Origin: Ianthella basta
Taxonomy: Eukaryota; Porifera; Demospongiae; Verongiida; Ianthellidae
DNA: 64,000 bases
Assembly: GCA_964019415.1 (NCBI GenBank)
Contig: OZ025889.1
Coordinates: 5,807,011 to 5,871,010, forward strand
Direction of reading: 5' to 3'
This document shows positions 23,301 to 35,581 of this stretch, piece by piece; positions within the stretch are counted from its first letter, which is position 1, and each line of letters opens with the position of its first letter. Made by a program: the position numbers and the translations under genes. The notes below the pieces were generated by a model. The model made no database searches and had not been told where the DNA came from. It saw only the letters and a program-made list of their open reading frames with translations.

Positions 23301-25783
23301 CTGGACAGAAACCTTTCTGAGGAGCTGGGTAGAACACCTTCAGAAGAACTAGGTGGAACACTTACAGATGTTGAAAGGTCAGCACGTGTCATTGAAGGTG
23401 ATAGAGCCTCTGACGATTCTGTCAGTGCTACTGATGCACTGGTGGTAGTTGGTGATAAGGTATCTGCTGCTGATGTGGATGTCACACTGTCTGTCTCTGA
23501 TGTAGAGGGCTGTGTGGACAGGGCTGGGTCTTCCCCTAAGGGATTTCCCAGGCCAGGAGCATATGCCGGACAATCGGCACATAGCTTCAGATACAATCTA
23601 CCAGTGTTTGTTGTGTAGCTGCAAGATGTAGCGTTGCTCTGGTAGTCACATCTTGGGGGAGGGAGGGGGGGACAACTCCATGGCGAAGAGTCACCTATTT
23701 CGCTCAAGGGGGTGGGGCTGCGGACCCAGTCCAACAGCTGTGAGTGAGTGACAAAGTAAGTGTCAGTGAAGTTTGCTACGTAATCAAGGAACTCCTGCAA
23801 GGCCTGCACGCGTTCAGGGAAGTAGAACCACGACACACTAGCATAGAGGCTGAATGGGGCTTTGTTGCCATCGTAGTGTCGGTGAAAGTTGCTCTTGAAG
23901 AAGCTAAGCCACTGGTCTTTAGTCACCGTGTGCAGACAGATGTCCAACAGCCCGCAAGTGAAGATGGTGCCATCCTGCTCATGAAGAATGTTTGGTAGGA
24001 TCCAGAGGCCAGGGTAGGGGGTGTCAGGGCAGGTGGCTGGGCTGGTGCAGATGGGGGACTTGTAGTCCAGTGTGAAGGGCCAGTACATGGCGGCAGTTTC
24101 CATGGATGCATCGTACAGAAAGCCATTGTCGTGTAGGACACGCAATGCATTCTCACTTGAGGCACGGAAAGGAGCACGGAACCCCTTGATATCACTCTCT
24201 GCCACATTGGCCCACACTCTTATTATCTCCTTCATGTCCACAATCTCCCGAGTCAGGTTCTCAATACTGGCTCCTGCCCACCAGGAGCCGGGCGATCTTG
24301 CAGTGACGGAGTAGTCGGCTATTTCATGACCCTCTGCATCAAGGCTCTCAACCAGCGCATGACTTGTGAAGGTATTGCTGACGAAGAACGTGGCTGGAGC
24401 ACCACATCCATTGGGGTTTGTTCTGCCAGCCAGTATCGGTCTGTGGTAGGTGTCATAGCTCCTCTCCTGAAGGCTACCGATGAAGCCTAAAGTGATCATT
24501 TGTGGAGTGTTACTAGCGGCCAGTCCCCCGGGGATATCTGTTCCTGCACAGCGGCAGTTGGGCAGCTGGCAGCTCTCTTGGCTGCAAGCTACAGGGGGGT
24601 CCACAGTCTCAGTTGGATTGGACACACTTCCATTTATCCCCTGGATGTCCCCAAACCCAGGGATTACAACAGGACACTGTGAAGTGCTGGAAACTGCACA
24701 GCTCTTGAACTGCATCCAGGGTGGGCCAGGGTAGACACAGCTGACAGCAGCCTGGTAATTGCAGGAGGGCGGAGGGAGGGAGGGACACTTCCAGGGATTG
24801 AACTCTTGTATTTCACTCAGGGAGGTGGGGTGGCGGACCCACTCAACCAGTTGGGTATGGGTAACAATATAGGTGTCTTGGAGGTTTGCTGCATAATCCA
24901 GAAACTGCAGCAGTCCTTCAATGCGGTTCTTAGTTGTGTCAAAGAACCAAGCCGCATGGAGGTATATCCCGAAAGGTGCTCGATTGCCATTGTAATGTTG
25001 CTCAAAGTTGGCCACAAGCAGGTCATAGACTTGCTGCTGATTCTGCGGGTACGTGCAACTGTCAAGCATTCCACAGCTGGCGCCATTTTCCTGTAGGAGA
25101 CGTATGTTTGGGATGACCCACAGCCCCGGGTAGGCCTCAATGGGACAGGTAGCAGGAGTGTCACACAGGGGAGACTTGTAGTCGAGCGTGAAGGGCCAGT
25201 ACCGGGTGGGGGTCTGCATTGAAGACTCGTACGTGAAGTTATTAGCTTGCAGGACCCTAATTTGGTTCTCACTGGTTGCAAGGAAGGGCGTCCTCCAACC
25301 CTTGACGCTGTCGCGAGGAAGGCCTCCCCAAGTTCGCATCATGTCCCGCATGCCGACAATCTCACCGGTCATGTTCTCCACACTGCCTCCATGCCACCAC
25401 GTGTCCAGCTCCGTTCGGTGCGTGATGGAGTGGGAGGCCATCTCGTGGCCTTCCGCCGCCAGCGTCTGCAGCAGAGCGTAGTCCGTATTGTCGTGGCTGA
25501 CGAAGAAAGTGAAACGGATGTCGCAGCCGTTCGGGTTCTTCCTTCCAGCGAGTATCCTCTTGTAAAACATCTCGTGGTCGATCACTCTCACAGCATCGTC
25601 GAAGCTGATGGTTATCATCTGCGGGGTGGCGTTAGCGGCAAGACCTCCAGGAATGTCCGTTCCAGCACAGCGACAGCTGGGGAGGCTGCATGCTTCGGGC
25701 GCGCAGGGTTGTGCCGTAGCTGCATAGACCGACCCAACCTGAGTTAGCAGAAGAAAAAGACACTTTAAAATCAGAAGTCCCAT
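20304..25783 (-). CDS. Two-domain chitin deacetylase-like protein, copy C, with greatly expanded stalk
   Basis: Complement(join(20304..20408, 20711..25783)), 1725 aa. Domain 1 keeps SFDDA, HSITH, WRTPF and YLHAAWF, so all expected catalytic residues are present. Domain 2 has the degenerate FIGS and YSVTA motifs. The Ser/Thr-rich stalk runs from about residue 751 to 1660, some 900 residues against about 165 in copy D, yet contains no stop or frameshift. Exon 2 encodes a tail related to but distinct from the others (IAYVINSKRAAAFKEVT). A TATATAA box lies at 25830-25836. The intron is phase 0 within the membrane helix. This is the longest and best-promoted copy. Such a stalk would be heavily O-glycosylated and extended, as in mucins (inference). 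Confidence 0.83.
20900..23515 (-). repeat. Coding minisatellite with six higher-order units (copy C stalk)
   Basis: The base unit is 30 bp, encoding decapeptides such as PPSSSERTLP and PGSSETGRPS. These are grouped into higher-order blocks that each begin PSTSETDSVTST and include TTTSASVALTESSEALS. Six blocks are present here, two in copy B and one in A and D. Since 30 bp units keep the frame, length can change freely. Confidence 0.85.
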
Positions 25784-25829
25784 ACTGCAGTCCGCGATTG
25801 GCATAAGAGATCGTTGCAGATTGCACCAG

Positions 25830-25836
25830 TTATATA
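25830..25836 (-). promoter_or_regulatory. TATA box, CE4 copy C
   Basis: TATATAA on the minus strand, 26 bp above the outer in-frame ATG (25804) and 47 bp above the preferred ATG (25783). The distance favours the inner start. Confidence 0.55.
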
Positions 25837-25854
25837 GCATTGCACGTGATCAAA

Positions 25855-26654
25855 GAGCGTCAAAAAACGTCATGCAACATTTGTGAAATGGCCTTAGGCC
25901 AGTACCCCCCTCCCCCAGTTTGAAAGTGTGTTTAGAATGCATATCTTCAATATTTAGAATTTTTGTTCCAGCTGCAAAAACCGGTCCGGCCTTGGCCGGA
26001 CCGGCCGGACTGGGTATAAGGGTTCTGTTTAAGGCATACTTTAGAAACGCTAGCCATCTGCTGTAAGGCCTCTTCACTCTCAGCTTACTGTACACGAAAT
26101 GCCCTCCATTCCGTTCTCGCGCCTGTAAATGGCTTGCATGCCTCAGGTATACCATAGCTAGAACAGTACTAACAACATACAACTGTGCATATACCTCACA
26201 GTATATTCTCATTCAACTATATGCACACAAAAATACGTACATACAGCAGTACAGTAGCTTAATTCATGAGCTTGCATGTGTGTACTGACTGCAGCATTCT
26301 AGTTTAAATTTGCATTCTAGCACTAGTTCTACTCATTTTGTAGCATGCAGAAGTCAGCAATGTACACGATTTGTGTGTGCATGCACACGCAGAAGCACAC
26401 ATGTACACCTTCCTGAAGTCTACATGCATGCATGCACGGGATGCATATAGGCAGCTGAATGTCTGCTGTTTGATTAATGCCTGGGAGTATGTGCAAAGCA
26501 AATTGTTTATTTATCTTGCAGCATGCAAGCCAAGATAGGAGCAATGGGCAGTCCTTCATCTTGCTCCAGGCTGAAGTGATTTCCAAAACATTAATTATGT
26601 TCCTAGCCTGAAACCTACAGTACATTTGTATCGTGAGTTTGTATATGTCACCAT
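25855..26654. other. Unit C-specific insertion, non-coding part
   Basis: The match to units A and B stops after GAGCGTCA near 25860. Nothing recognisable is encoded. A perfect GC-rich inverted repeat, CCGGTCCGGCC-TT-GGCCGGACCGG, is at 25981-26004. Confidence 0.5.
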
Positions 26655-27290
26655 GAATATCAATACTGAAGGTGAAGGAGATGCTGGAATCTATTGCTTG
26701 GAGGAAGACTCAGGAGGAATGGGGCCGTGAGATGGAAGTGAAGCCTAAGCTGAGTATGTTAAAGAGAATCACCAATCCGGATGGATGGTTGGACTGTGCA
26801 GGACTGAGACAGAGAGCTGACAGAAGGATGATGATAAAACTGAGAGGAGGGACAGCCGCTTTTCAAATTGAGACAGGAAGATGGCGTGGAGTGGCCAGAG
26901 AAGACAGAATATGCAAAGAGTGTGGAAAAGGCGAGGTAGAGGATGTGGAGCATTGGCTGCTGAGGTGTGAAACATGGAAGACCCACAGAGAGCCATTGAT
27001 AGCAATTGTGCAAGAACACTATGAAGTTGACCAGGATGACTTGGCTGCTGTCATATTATCTCTTGCATGCAGAAACTATAAAGTGTTATCATTTATCTCT
27101 CATATGTGGCATGCAAGATTTAACTGAGTTATTAGTACAATATACCTTTAGGATTTACGGCTGACCTTCACATTTGTTTCTTTTTCGCTGATGTATGCTC
27201 TCATGTGTTGGTGCTACATTGGGCCAACCTGGTCCTAGTGCCTTTGGGCATGGTGCACCTTAATCATTGAATTGAATTGAATATTGATAT
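26655..27290 (+). pseudogene. 3' end of a non-LTR retrotransposon (LINE)
   Basis: An open frame of about 150 residues (stop at 27125-27127) ends in a CCHC-like motif, ICKEC...VEHWLLRC, which is typical of the C terminus of LINE reverse-transcriptase proteins. After the stop come a 3' UTR and a short (ATTGA)n tail near 27270. The reverse transcriptase itself is missing. This is a 5'-truncated insertion, the usual result of target-primed reverse transcription. Confidence 0.75.
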
Positions 27291-28383
27291 TATGAATATG
27301 ATTATACATTCATTACTTGGATTAACAGTGTTAAACAAGTCTGTTAACTTACAACTCTGTTAAACCATGTTAAGTAAGCTGTTATTGCAAGTTAACAAGA
27401 TCTTTTACAACTCTGCTAACTAAGGCAGTTGGTGTGGTGAATGGAACGAATAGGAATCGGTTTGGGACTGCCACAGTCTAAATGTAGGACCAGTACCATA
27501 GCTTTAAACTCATTTCCACAAGCAGAAATGAGCTAGATGGCCGAACACCTACATCATATCTACTCCTCAGGAGTTGGGCAAATAATATCTGAATGAAGCT
27601 AGTGTGTTGCAGCTCCAGCTAATAAGAAAAATGCAGTTTTCCCCTTTAATCGGCGACACAAACTACGAGGTAAACGTTACAAACTAGCTTCAACCAGTTT
27701 TAGAAGCCTTCATCTATCTTTTACACTTGGGAACTTTCAAAGAATCACGAAGATTGCTTGTCGTCTGTGGAAATCGCTTTGCGTGAACACGGTAGAGGGT
27801 GCCATTTTGTTCATACGCGCCATGTTGTTCAAAGATACGCGGGGAATTTGGAATGGGAATCGGTTTGGAATCACTATTATAAGCTAGTGAATTAATGGCA
27901 ATGATCTGTAGTTTGAAGGTATTCATAAAGTGGAAATTACAACGTGTGCTAGGAAGCGGTGGTGCTGCCATTTTCTATTTTCCTGACCATACAGAGACAG
28001 AGACTATACAAGGCTTAGAGTTGCATTTCAAGGGACTTTTCAACATCATCATAACCTCTTAAGTCATGATGATAATGATTGAGTTCACAGGTTCATTATC
28101 CATTAAAGGTTGCAAGAGTGTACTGTGTTACAATGGTGCTACTCAGTCCACTGCTACTGCAGCTGAAATGAAGAAGCTAGGGGGAACAACAACTAGCTAA
28201 CCAGCACCAAGAGTATATTAGTACTCCTGGTGGTACTGAGACCGAACAAGTACAGATCAATTGGTTCAGCCATACACGGCTGTGTCATTACAATAATGGG
28301 CTGAATAAAAACACACAATATAATGGTATAGGGTGAGGGTTTGGACATAAACACTGTCATGTGACAGTCATGTGACATAGATG
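27291..28383. other. Spacer, unit C
   Basis: From about 27875 the sequence matches the 44240-44740 spacer of unit D, so C and D share a more recent history here than A and B. No gene seen. Confidence 0.45.
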
Positions 28384-30287
28384 TTACTTGTAAGAATTAA
28401 ATGTGACCCAGTGAGCTTTGGCTGTCTTCCCCTTTGGCTCGCTGGAGGTGAATATCGACTTGTATGCATCCCTTGCCGTGTAATCCTCCTCCTCCAACAG
28501 CTTCTTCTCTGATAAGACCTTTGTAACCATTTGCTTTGCTGTACCCTTCAAAGTGGTGGCCGTTGGAACAGTAGCAGAAGGCTTGCTGGCTTTCTTCTCC
28601 TTCTTTGTCATAACCGCACCATTCATCTCTGCCCCCTCCACCTTCCCAGCTCCCTTGGTCCGGTCCTCTTCACTGTCATTTGGTTTAGTCCTCTTCCCAC
28701 TTGGAGGTGCATCATGCTTGTCCTCATCCGACAGCTTATCTCCATTCTGCTGAACAGCAGAAGCAGACCTCTTCTTCTGTAAGAAACAAGTAAAAGGACA
28801 CATGTACATCTCCTTTCCCTTGCTACACAACACAGTGCATAGGTACATGGCAGACTACTCCAGTGCACAGTACAACCTCACACGGACACAGCCAACACGC
28901 TACAGCACATTCGGGCAGATGTCTAAAACAATTGCAGTAATCAGCACTGGTCATGCAGCGTCTTATTCAGCGGGCACGATAAGTCAATCTCCTGTTCTCC
29001 ACAACCTTTGGTGACTGACTGATAATGTTGGCTGGATATGATTTCACGTCATAATTGAATGAAACCTTCACTGCTATTGAAGCTGTTATACGAACTGAGT
29101 CAAACAACTGCTATTGGAGGAAAGGTTCCACTTGTACGTGACATAGAAATGACGCCATCAGCATGTTGGCATTCGTCACATACCAACACTCCCACACATG
29201 AACTAGATTGTAACGTGTGATGCTGCAGTAAATTCATTAACTTGCTACAGAGACAAGTAGCACGGCTGACCTACAGTCATGTGCTGTGTAGGAGATGAGT
29301 TGTTTTGAGATGGCTGGTTGCAACACTTTGGCAACCAGCGTTGCTATGGAGATCGTGTCAATGGCTTGCGTACCTTAGACAGTTTTGCCTGTTTCTTCCG
29401 TTCCTCAAGTGCGACAGTTTGCTTCTTCACATCTTCTTCATCTCCATTGATTACAATTACATCTTCGGCTGTGAAGGGACGACTGCAGACATGGCAGTTC
29501 TTTGAAGGAGCCTCTTTGAGTGCGCGTTCGGAGAATACGCAGCAGCACTGGAGAAGATACACAAACCTGGGGTGGGATCAGAGACAGTAGTGGCATGAAA
29601 GTGTACAAGCACAGTTAGATCTGTGATCTAGTGCACCAACAATTTCAAACAGGAAACTATTTCCTTTCTACGTCATTCCTGTGAGTGATCTGTCAACAAA
29701 AGGTTAACAGGACTGCTGGCTGGCATTCTTCAATGCACCAACAATTTCAAACAGGAAACTATTTCCTTTCTATGTCATTCCTGTGAGTGATCTGTCAACA
29801 AAAGGTTAATTAACAGGACTGCTGGCTGGCATTCTTCACTGCAGCCCCTACCAGGCAGCATCCGAAGTACGCAGGAAGGATTCGAAGGAATGAGAACCTA
29901 TGTAAGAGAAATGGAGTATCACCGCTCATTACTCATCACCCTCATCCCTCACCACTCATCACCACTCACCGCTCATTACTCATCACCCTCACCGCTCATT
30001 ACTCATCACCCTCACCGCTCATTACTCATCACCCTCACCGCTCATTACTCATCACCCTCACCGCTCATTACTCATCACCCTCACCGCTCATTACTCATCA
30101 CCCTCACCCCTCATCACCCTCACTCCTCATCACCCCCACCCTCCCCTCTCCCCTCCCCCACTCACCTGTACACCCCACTCATCTCTGTGCCTGTGACAGG
30201 ACACACATACTCTGCTGCTTGTGTGTCCTCAAAACTGTCTCCCTTCTTAAAAGATGGGTTCACAGTCAAATTCAGCTGCACAACATC
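28384..30287 (-). pseudogene. RTF2 3' fragment, unit C (exons 3, 4 and 5)
   Basis: Exon 3 is 30166-30287 (starts DVVQLNLT, includes EYVCPVTGTEMSG), exon 4 is 29374-29566 and exon 5 is 28384-28776. All splice sites are intact and phases agree with the full gene. Exons 1 and 2 exist only at 52.2-52.6 kb, so this copy has no start unless it is reached by very long-range splicing or uses its own promoter. It is the most complete of the three partial copies. Confidence 0.85.
29915..30125 (+). repeat. Minisatellite, ~21 bp unit, RTF2 intron, unit C
   Basis: Tandem CTCACCGCTCATTACTCATCACC copies lie between RTF2 exons 3 and 4. Confidence 0.85.
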
Positions 30288-30834
30288 CTGTGGGCACACA
30301 ACAACGGATACACAGTAGTCACACATCACACAACGCTTACCTTGTGTCATGAGATAGTCTGTCTATACATTACATCATAGGGACTGCCACCAAGAGAAAC
30401 TAAGAATAACATCAAGGGGAATTCCCACCAAGTCTCCAATCAATTCATGAACTCCCACCCTAAGTAGCCTGTCAGAGTCAGTTGACAAGTGCACATGTAA
30501 CACAATGGGCAGCATACTGACATTACTGGTAGCAGAAGTGGACCGCGATGTCTCAGTGCAGTTGGTAAGGTTGGTAAGCTCATCTATACAGGGGAAGCCT
30601 TTAGTCAGCGGCTACTATTCTAGGCACCCTGAAAGAACACAGTACAACAAGAAAAAAAGAACAGAACAGAAGTGGACCGTGATATCTCAGTGCAGTGTCT
30701 GTTAGTTCTAGCCGTTTCTTTGTTCTGTTCCACACCGGAATATTGCACTGGTGTAAATGGGGTATTGTGTAGTCATTATTTGACAAGTAAACTGTGTGTC
30801 AGCTGTGTGCAACAGGCAATGTGTACTTAGACTA

Positions 30835-30840
30835 TATAAA
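30835..30840 (+). promoter_or_regulatory. TATA box of the disrupted plus-strand CE4 gene
   Basis: TATAAA within CTATATAAAG, identical to the one at 47152-47157 in front of the intact paralogue. Confidence 0.5.
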
Positions 30841-30963
30841 GCTACAGTGAAATTGAAAGTTTACACACCTCACAACAAACGAAAGGTCAAGGCCTCCCAT
30901 TTAAGGCAGTAGGAAATTACCACAACAGGCAAACAGAACAGAGACCGAGACCTCTCAGCGAAG

Positions 30964-31169
30964 ATGTATTTGTTCCTCTCCTCCCTCCTCCTCCTGCTGC
31001 TGACCCTCCCCCCAGTTGGGGCCACTCCTGCCAAGCCTTGTGTGGAAGCTGACTGCAAGCTACCCAACTGTCGCTGTGCCAGCACTGGGATCCCAGGGGG
31101 ACTGCCATACTATGAAACACCACAGATTGTCACCATCACTGTCGACGATGGACTCAGAGTGGAAGACTA
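30964..31169 (+). pseudogene. Chitin deacetylase-like gene, 5' part, interrupted by insertion
   Basis: A signal peptide (MYLFLSSLLLLLL), the Cys box LPNCRC and TVDDGLRVEDY match the intact gene at 47275-48396 almost base for base. The frame is cut at the TA at 31168-31169 by the 7.86 kb insertion. The rest of the gene is at 39030-39751. Confidence 0.9.
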
Positions 31170-31187
31170 CGCATGTGGGACATGGCT
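31170..31187 (+). repeat. Left 18 bp terminal inverted repeat
   Basis: Perfect inverse of 39012-39029, next to the TA target site at 31168-31169. Confidence 0.9.
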
Positions 31188-32280
31188 ATGTAAACAATGC
31201 GCAGCCGATTTTGACCTAAGTATTTTGGCTAATATCTCCTAGCAGCTTTGCTGGATCTAAGCGGAAGAAGCACTGAACGGAAGCCAAGGGACCGCTCTGT
31301 AACACTGTGAATAAGCGTTGTTAATAATACTTTTGTACATCGAGAAATACCGACAATTGCAAAGCCACTGAAACAGCAGTAAATGCCGATGTCGCTATCG
31401 AGGAAAAGTCACAGCCGCTAGAGAAAGGTATGATTGGATGCGCATTCGTATTATCTAACTTTTGCATGTGGCATAAGTTGTTAAAGCAATCCGCTGACAA
31501 CTTATAGCAAGAAAACTATCACAACTTGTTGGTGTTCAAAATGTCGGGTCACATAACTCTAGATAGGAAGGATGCGCAGCATTATGCCTCATGCAAAAGC
31601 TAGAGATATTACTTGACTAACCATTTAGTTAGACGTGGTTAATGCCGAGGCGCCCATTCTCATTTCCTACCTAGCAATATTGGGAGTGGAAAGGTGCATG
31701 TTCCTTGTAAAAATGGCTACCCGACGAACGGACCAATAGGAGGGACCGCTAATTTAAATGGCTGGAGCCCGAACGTGCGGCTAATCATTTCGTCGTTGCG
31801 TTGCGCCGCAACGTTACCGACGCTCCTTGCTCTCGTCAAGAAGTGAACGCTTTCGCTGTCGCTGGACTTTGTTGTCTCCCTGTCTATTGTCCTTCATTCC
31901 TCCACACGTGACATGAGTTGTCCCTCCTCAAGGGCTGCCCCATACCCCTCGGTCCGGGGGTCATGGCCTCAGAATACTGGGCCACTGCTTCCGCCCCCCC
32001 CCCCCTACCCCTCCCACCTCTCGCTGAGGCCTCTCTAATGGTCAACCACTAATGTTCAGTTATCTGTATGCAGTGTATTAGATTAATTGCTAACCAGTTC
32101 TTGGCTTTAGCTGTCCTCTCTTTATCGTGTTCTTGTATTAGTTCCTCTACAATATTAAAACACATTGACGGTATGATGGGCAGTCCTTGCTCTATAATTT
32201 ATCATTTGTTGTAATGAATTCTTTGCTGATAATTATGGTTATCCTTTGATTATCACCTGCTAGATTCCCATGTCTCTATT
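31188..32280. other. Left non-coding arm of the 7.86 kb element
   Basis: No open frame of note. It contains a run of C (about 31994-32005) and a short hairpin CGTTGCG...CGCAACG near 31795. No gag-like gene was recognised. Confidence 0.4.
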
Positions 32281-33872
32281 TCTCGTGGACTTCAAGCGTC
32301 TGGGCTCCTTGCGGCCCATTTCTGCAAGTTGCAGACTACCCATTTGGCATGCCAGTATGTGGCACCGTACCTCCCCCCTGAGGCATTAATAATTCAGACA
32401 CCTCTAAAAGTGGACAAATGGTCTACCGCGCTACGCTCACATCCCAACCAGGTCTGGGCCCAGGCACTGGTGGAAGGCCTTAGGACTGGGGTTCGGATTG
32501 GCCGCTCCCCTGCACGAGTTTGTAAAAGGACTAAGGCCAATTGTCGGTCTGCACGTGACCATCCGTACGTCATTGACAAGTACTTGGCCAATAAATTAGC
32601 ATTGGGTCGAGTGGCAGGCCCATTTGCTGATAGTTTGCCTGGTGTCATGATCAGCCGTTTTGGCGTCATACCAAAATCTGGCTAACCAGGAAAATGGCGC
32701 CTTATTGTCGACCTATCTGCCCCGTTGGCGGCAAGTGTCAATGATGACATTAGTAGTGTGGATTCAGGGATGGCCTATTCATCTGTCGCAGACGCTGCCA
32801 GGCTCATTTTGCAGCTTGGTGTGGGTACGGAAATGGCTAAGATGGATATTGCAAGTGCCTTTCGGCTCATCCCTGTACATCCTGATGATCGCCACCTTTT
32901 GGGCATGAAATGGAAGGAACAAGTTTACTATGACATGCAACTGCCTTTTGGCTTGCGATCAGCCCCTGTCCTTTTCAACGGTTATGCAGATGCATTGGAA
33001 TGGGTCATCCGTTCTGCAGGTGTGCCATACATCCTCCATTATTTGGATGATTTTCTGGTATTGGGTCCTCCTCGTTCAGGGGTTTGCAGAGATGCATTAG
33101 GTCACATGCTCACTACTTGCCAGTCTCTAGGGGTGCCTCTAGCCGAAGATAAGGTAGCAGGACCCGCTACCTCTCTGGTTTTCCTTGGTATCGAGCTTGA
33201 CTCTGTCTGCATGGAAGCAAAATTGCCCAAGGAAAAACTCACTCGACTTTGCCAAGAGCTTCAGCAGTGGGCCATCCGAAAATGCTGCAAGCGTAAAGAG
33301 CTAGAGCATTTGTTGGGGGTCCTAAACTTCGCCTGTACAGTACTACCTTCTGGACGGTCTTTTCTGCGGCGAATGTTCTCTCTGCTGCACAGTTCAAAGG
33401 ATCCCAATCGGTTTCTTAGGCTGAATGCAGAGTTCAGGTCAGACTTGGCCTGGTGGCCGGCCTTTGCCAGCAGATGGAATGGGATCTCTTTCTTGCAGCT
33501 CTCAGGTTCTGCTGAGCCCTCTGTGGTTTTCTACACAGAGGGTCGTGGGGCTGTGGTGCCATTTGGGGCTCCCAGTGGCTCCAGTGGGGAGGGCAACATG
33601 TCCTCTGCTTTTGTGACAACATGTCGGTGGTTGCCGCGCTCAACAAAGGCTCCTCAAAGGAGCCTTCCGGCATTGTCATGCACCTTCTGCGAACGCTTAC
33701 ATTCTTTTCAGCCATTTTTGGCTTTGTTCTGCGGGCTCAGCATGTGGCTGGCTCCAACAATGGCCCTGCGGATAGCATCTCCCGGGGTAACATGTCCCTG
33801 CTCTTCTCACAGGTGCCCATGGCATCCAGGGAGCCAACCTCATTCCAGATGACCTCTGGACTCTGCTGGTGA
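32281..33872 (+). pseudogene. DIRS-like reverse transcriptase and RNase H (broken)
   Basis: The frame from 32329 runs through a stop at 32683-32685 (TAA) into the RT at 32725-33852. RT blocks include MDIASAFRLIPVH (32845), LPFGLRSAP and the catalytic YLDDF at 33040. RNase H-like sequence follows, with the frame shifting near 33530-33620 (CDNMSVVAALNKGSS is in another frame from about 33612). Block order and wording match tyrosine-recombinase retrotransposons of the DIRS/Ngaro group. At least one stop and one frameshift make this copy inactive as it stands. Confidence 0.8.
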
Positions 33873-34848
33873 GAGAGCAGCCAGATTGGCTCTCAGAGAG
33901 GTAGAGGAATCTTTTCACTTCTTTTTGCAAAACGGCTTGGCCAACTCCACTAAGAGATGCTATGAGTCAGGTCAGCGCCGATACTTCACCTTCTGTGACA
34001 AAGTGAACTTCTCTCCGTTGCCTGCATCAGAAAATTCTATCGCCCTATTTATCTCCTACTTGGGAAGCGAAAAGGTATCTTACAAAACGATAAAGTCATA
34101 CTTGGCTGCAGTTAGACATCTACATATTTCATTTGGTTTATCTTTCATTGGCTTATCGCCTCGTACCCATCTACTTATCAGAGGTATAAAGCGTACTCAG
34201 AGTGATGCTGCAGTTAGACCACGCCTACCAATCACACCTTCTGTTCTCCGCAACATCAAAACCAGCCTGGCAGGTAAACCCTTGGATTACGACAATTGGT
34301 TGTATTGGGCTGCCATGTGTCTTGCCTTCTTCGGCTTCCTCTGCTGTGGGGAGTTCACAGTACCGGAGGGTCAGGAGTGTGATGCCTCTGTCCATTTAAT
34401 GGTGAATGACATTGCCATGGACCCTGGCTTATATCCTGCTGGCATCTCAGTGCATATCAAAGCTTCCAAGACCGATCCCTTTCGACAAGGTGTTACATTA
34501 TACCTTGGGAGAACCGGTGTTGACCTTTGTCCTGTGGCTGCCATGGTTGATTTTTTATCAGTCCGGGGGTCCTCGCCTGGGCCCTTATTTCAGTTCAAGG
34601 ATGGTTCTGCCCTCCATCGGCAGCAGCTTGTGCGTACAGTTCGAAGTACCCTTGCTGGTCAGGGCTTTGATGTTTCCCAGTACTGCGGACATAGCTTCCG
34701 CATTGGGGCTGCCACAACTGCAGCCCAAAATGGGATTGAGGACTGTGTCATTAAGACATTGGGGCAGTGGGAGAGCACAGCTTACCAACTATACGTCCAT
34801 ACACCCAGAGCCACGCTGGCATTCTACACCTCCAAACTTACAAAATGA
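33853..34848 (+). pseudogene. Tyrosine recombinase of DIRS-like element (first catalytic Arg replaced)
   Basis: The open frame has no ATG near its start, as expected if it was read by shifting from the RT frame. An N-terminal SAM-like core-binding part (NSTKRCYESGQRRYFTFC) is followed by the catalytic part: FFGFLCCGEF, KTDPFRQG, HSFRIGAAT and LGQWESTAYQLYV. These supply the Lys, the HxxR box, the His/Trp position and the nucleophilic Tyr. The usual FLRxGEF at the first catalytic Arg reads FLCCGEF, so that Arg is Cys (codon TGC). The recombinase would join circular DNA intermediates; this copy is likely defective. Confidence 0.82.
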
Positions 34849-35581
34849 ATATTGTACGCTTTTGGCTATCGTACATTGACTGTATGATTGATTTGACCAT
34901 GACAGCTCACTGGATTATTCTCTGTTTGACTGCAATCATGTCCACTATGTGTATGTTATTGATTATCGAGACTTGCTATGCTTGGCGTCTGTTCTAATGA
35001 GGGTAGTTGGGAGGTAGAGTGTCCTATCATACTGTGTACATACGTACCTGTAGCTGTTCCTTTTTCTTTCTTTTGCTGTTGTGGCCGATGCTTTGGAGCC
35101 AATGGCCTTCTACTTCGTATCAGCCCATTTTGGGAGGTTACACTGGTCCAAACCATCTGCTGTGTGGTCGGACAACCGAACTCTTCACGTGACCTACGGC
35201 CAAATATAACCAGTTATATGGTTAGGCGATCGTAGAAGAGACGGCCGGCTTGATCTGGATGTTGCAGCACAACGCCGGACGGCCATTTGCCAAGAATGGT
35301 AAGCTGAGGGACATTAATCTGAAAGTACAAGGTGAAAGCCTATTAGCATGTGATGTCACGTGGTATTCTCGTGACATTTTCGGAAAATGGCTGACAATCG
35401 TTGTGCTTCCCGTGATTCGACGGTTCCGCTCGAACGACTCGATCAACCTTCTGCGATTTGGCTTCCTCACAAATAATAATACATAAGGCACACATGCGCA
35501 CTGCCTTGGATAATAAACAACAGACACAACAGAGACAAACCAAATGTCATAGTTGATATAGTAGTTAGTAGTTAGTCATAG
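34849..35581. other. Spacer between the two convergent modules of the element
   Basis: No gene recognised. If two elements are nested, one boundary should lie here, but I could not find a clear repeat pair. Confidence 0.4.

Noticed and set aside
33886-34848. Functional host tyrosine recombinase
   Set aside because: It has no ATG start, follows a broken RT/RNase H inside a bounded insertion, and lacks the first catalytic Arg.
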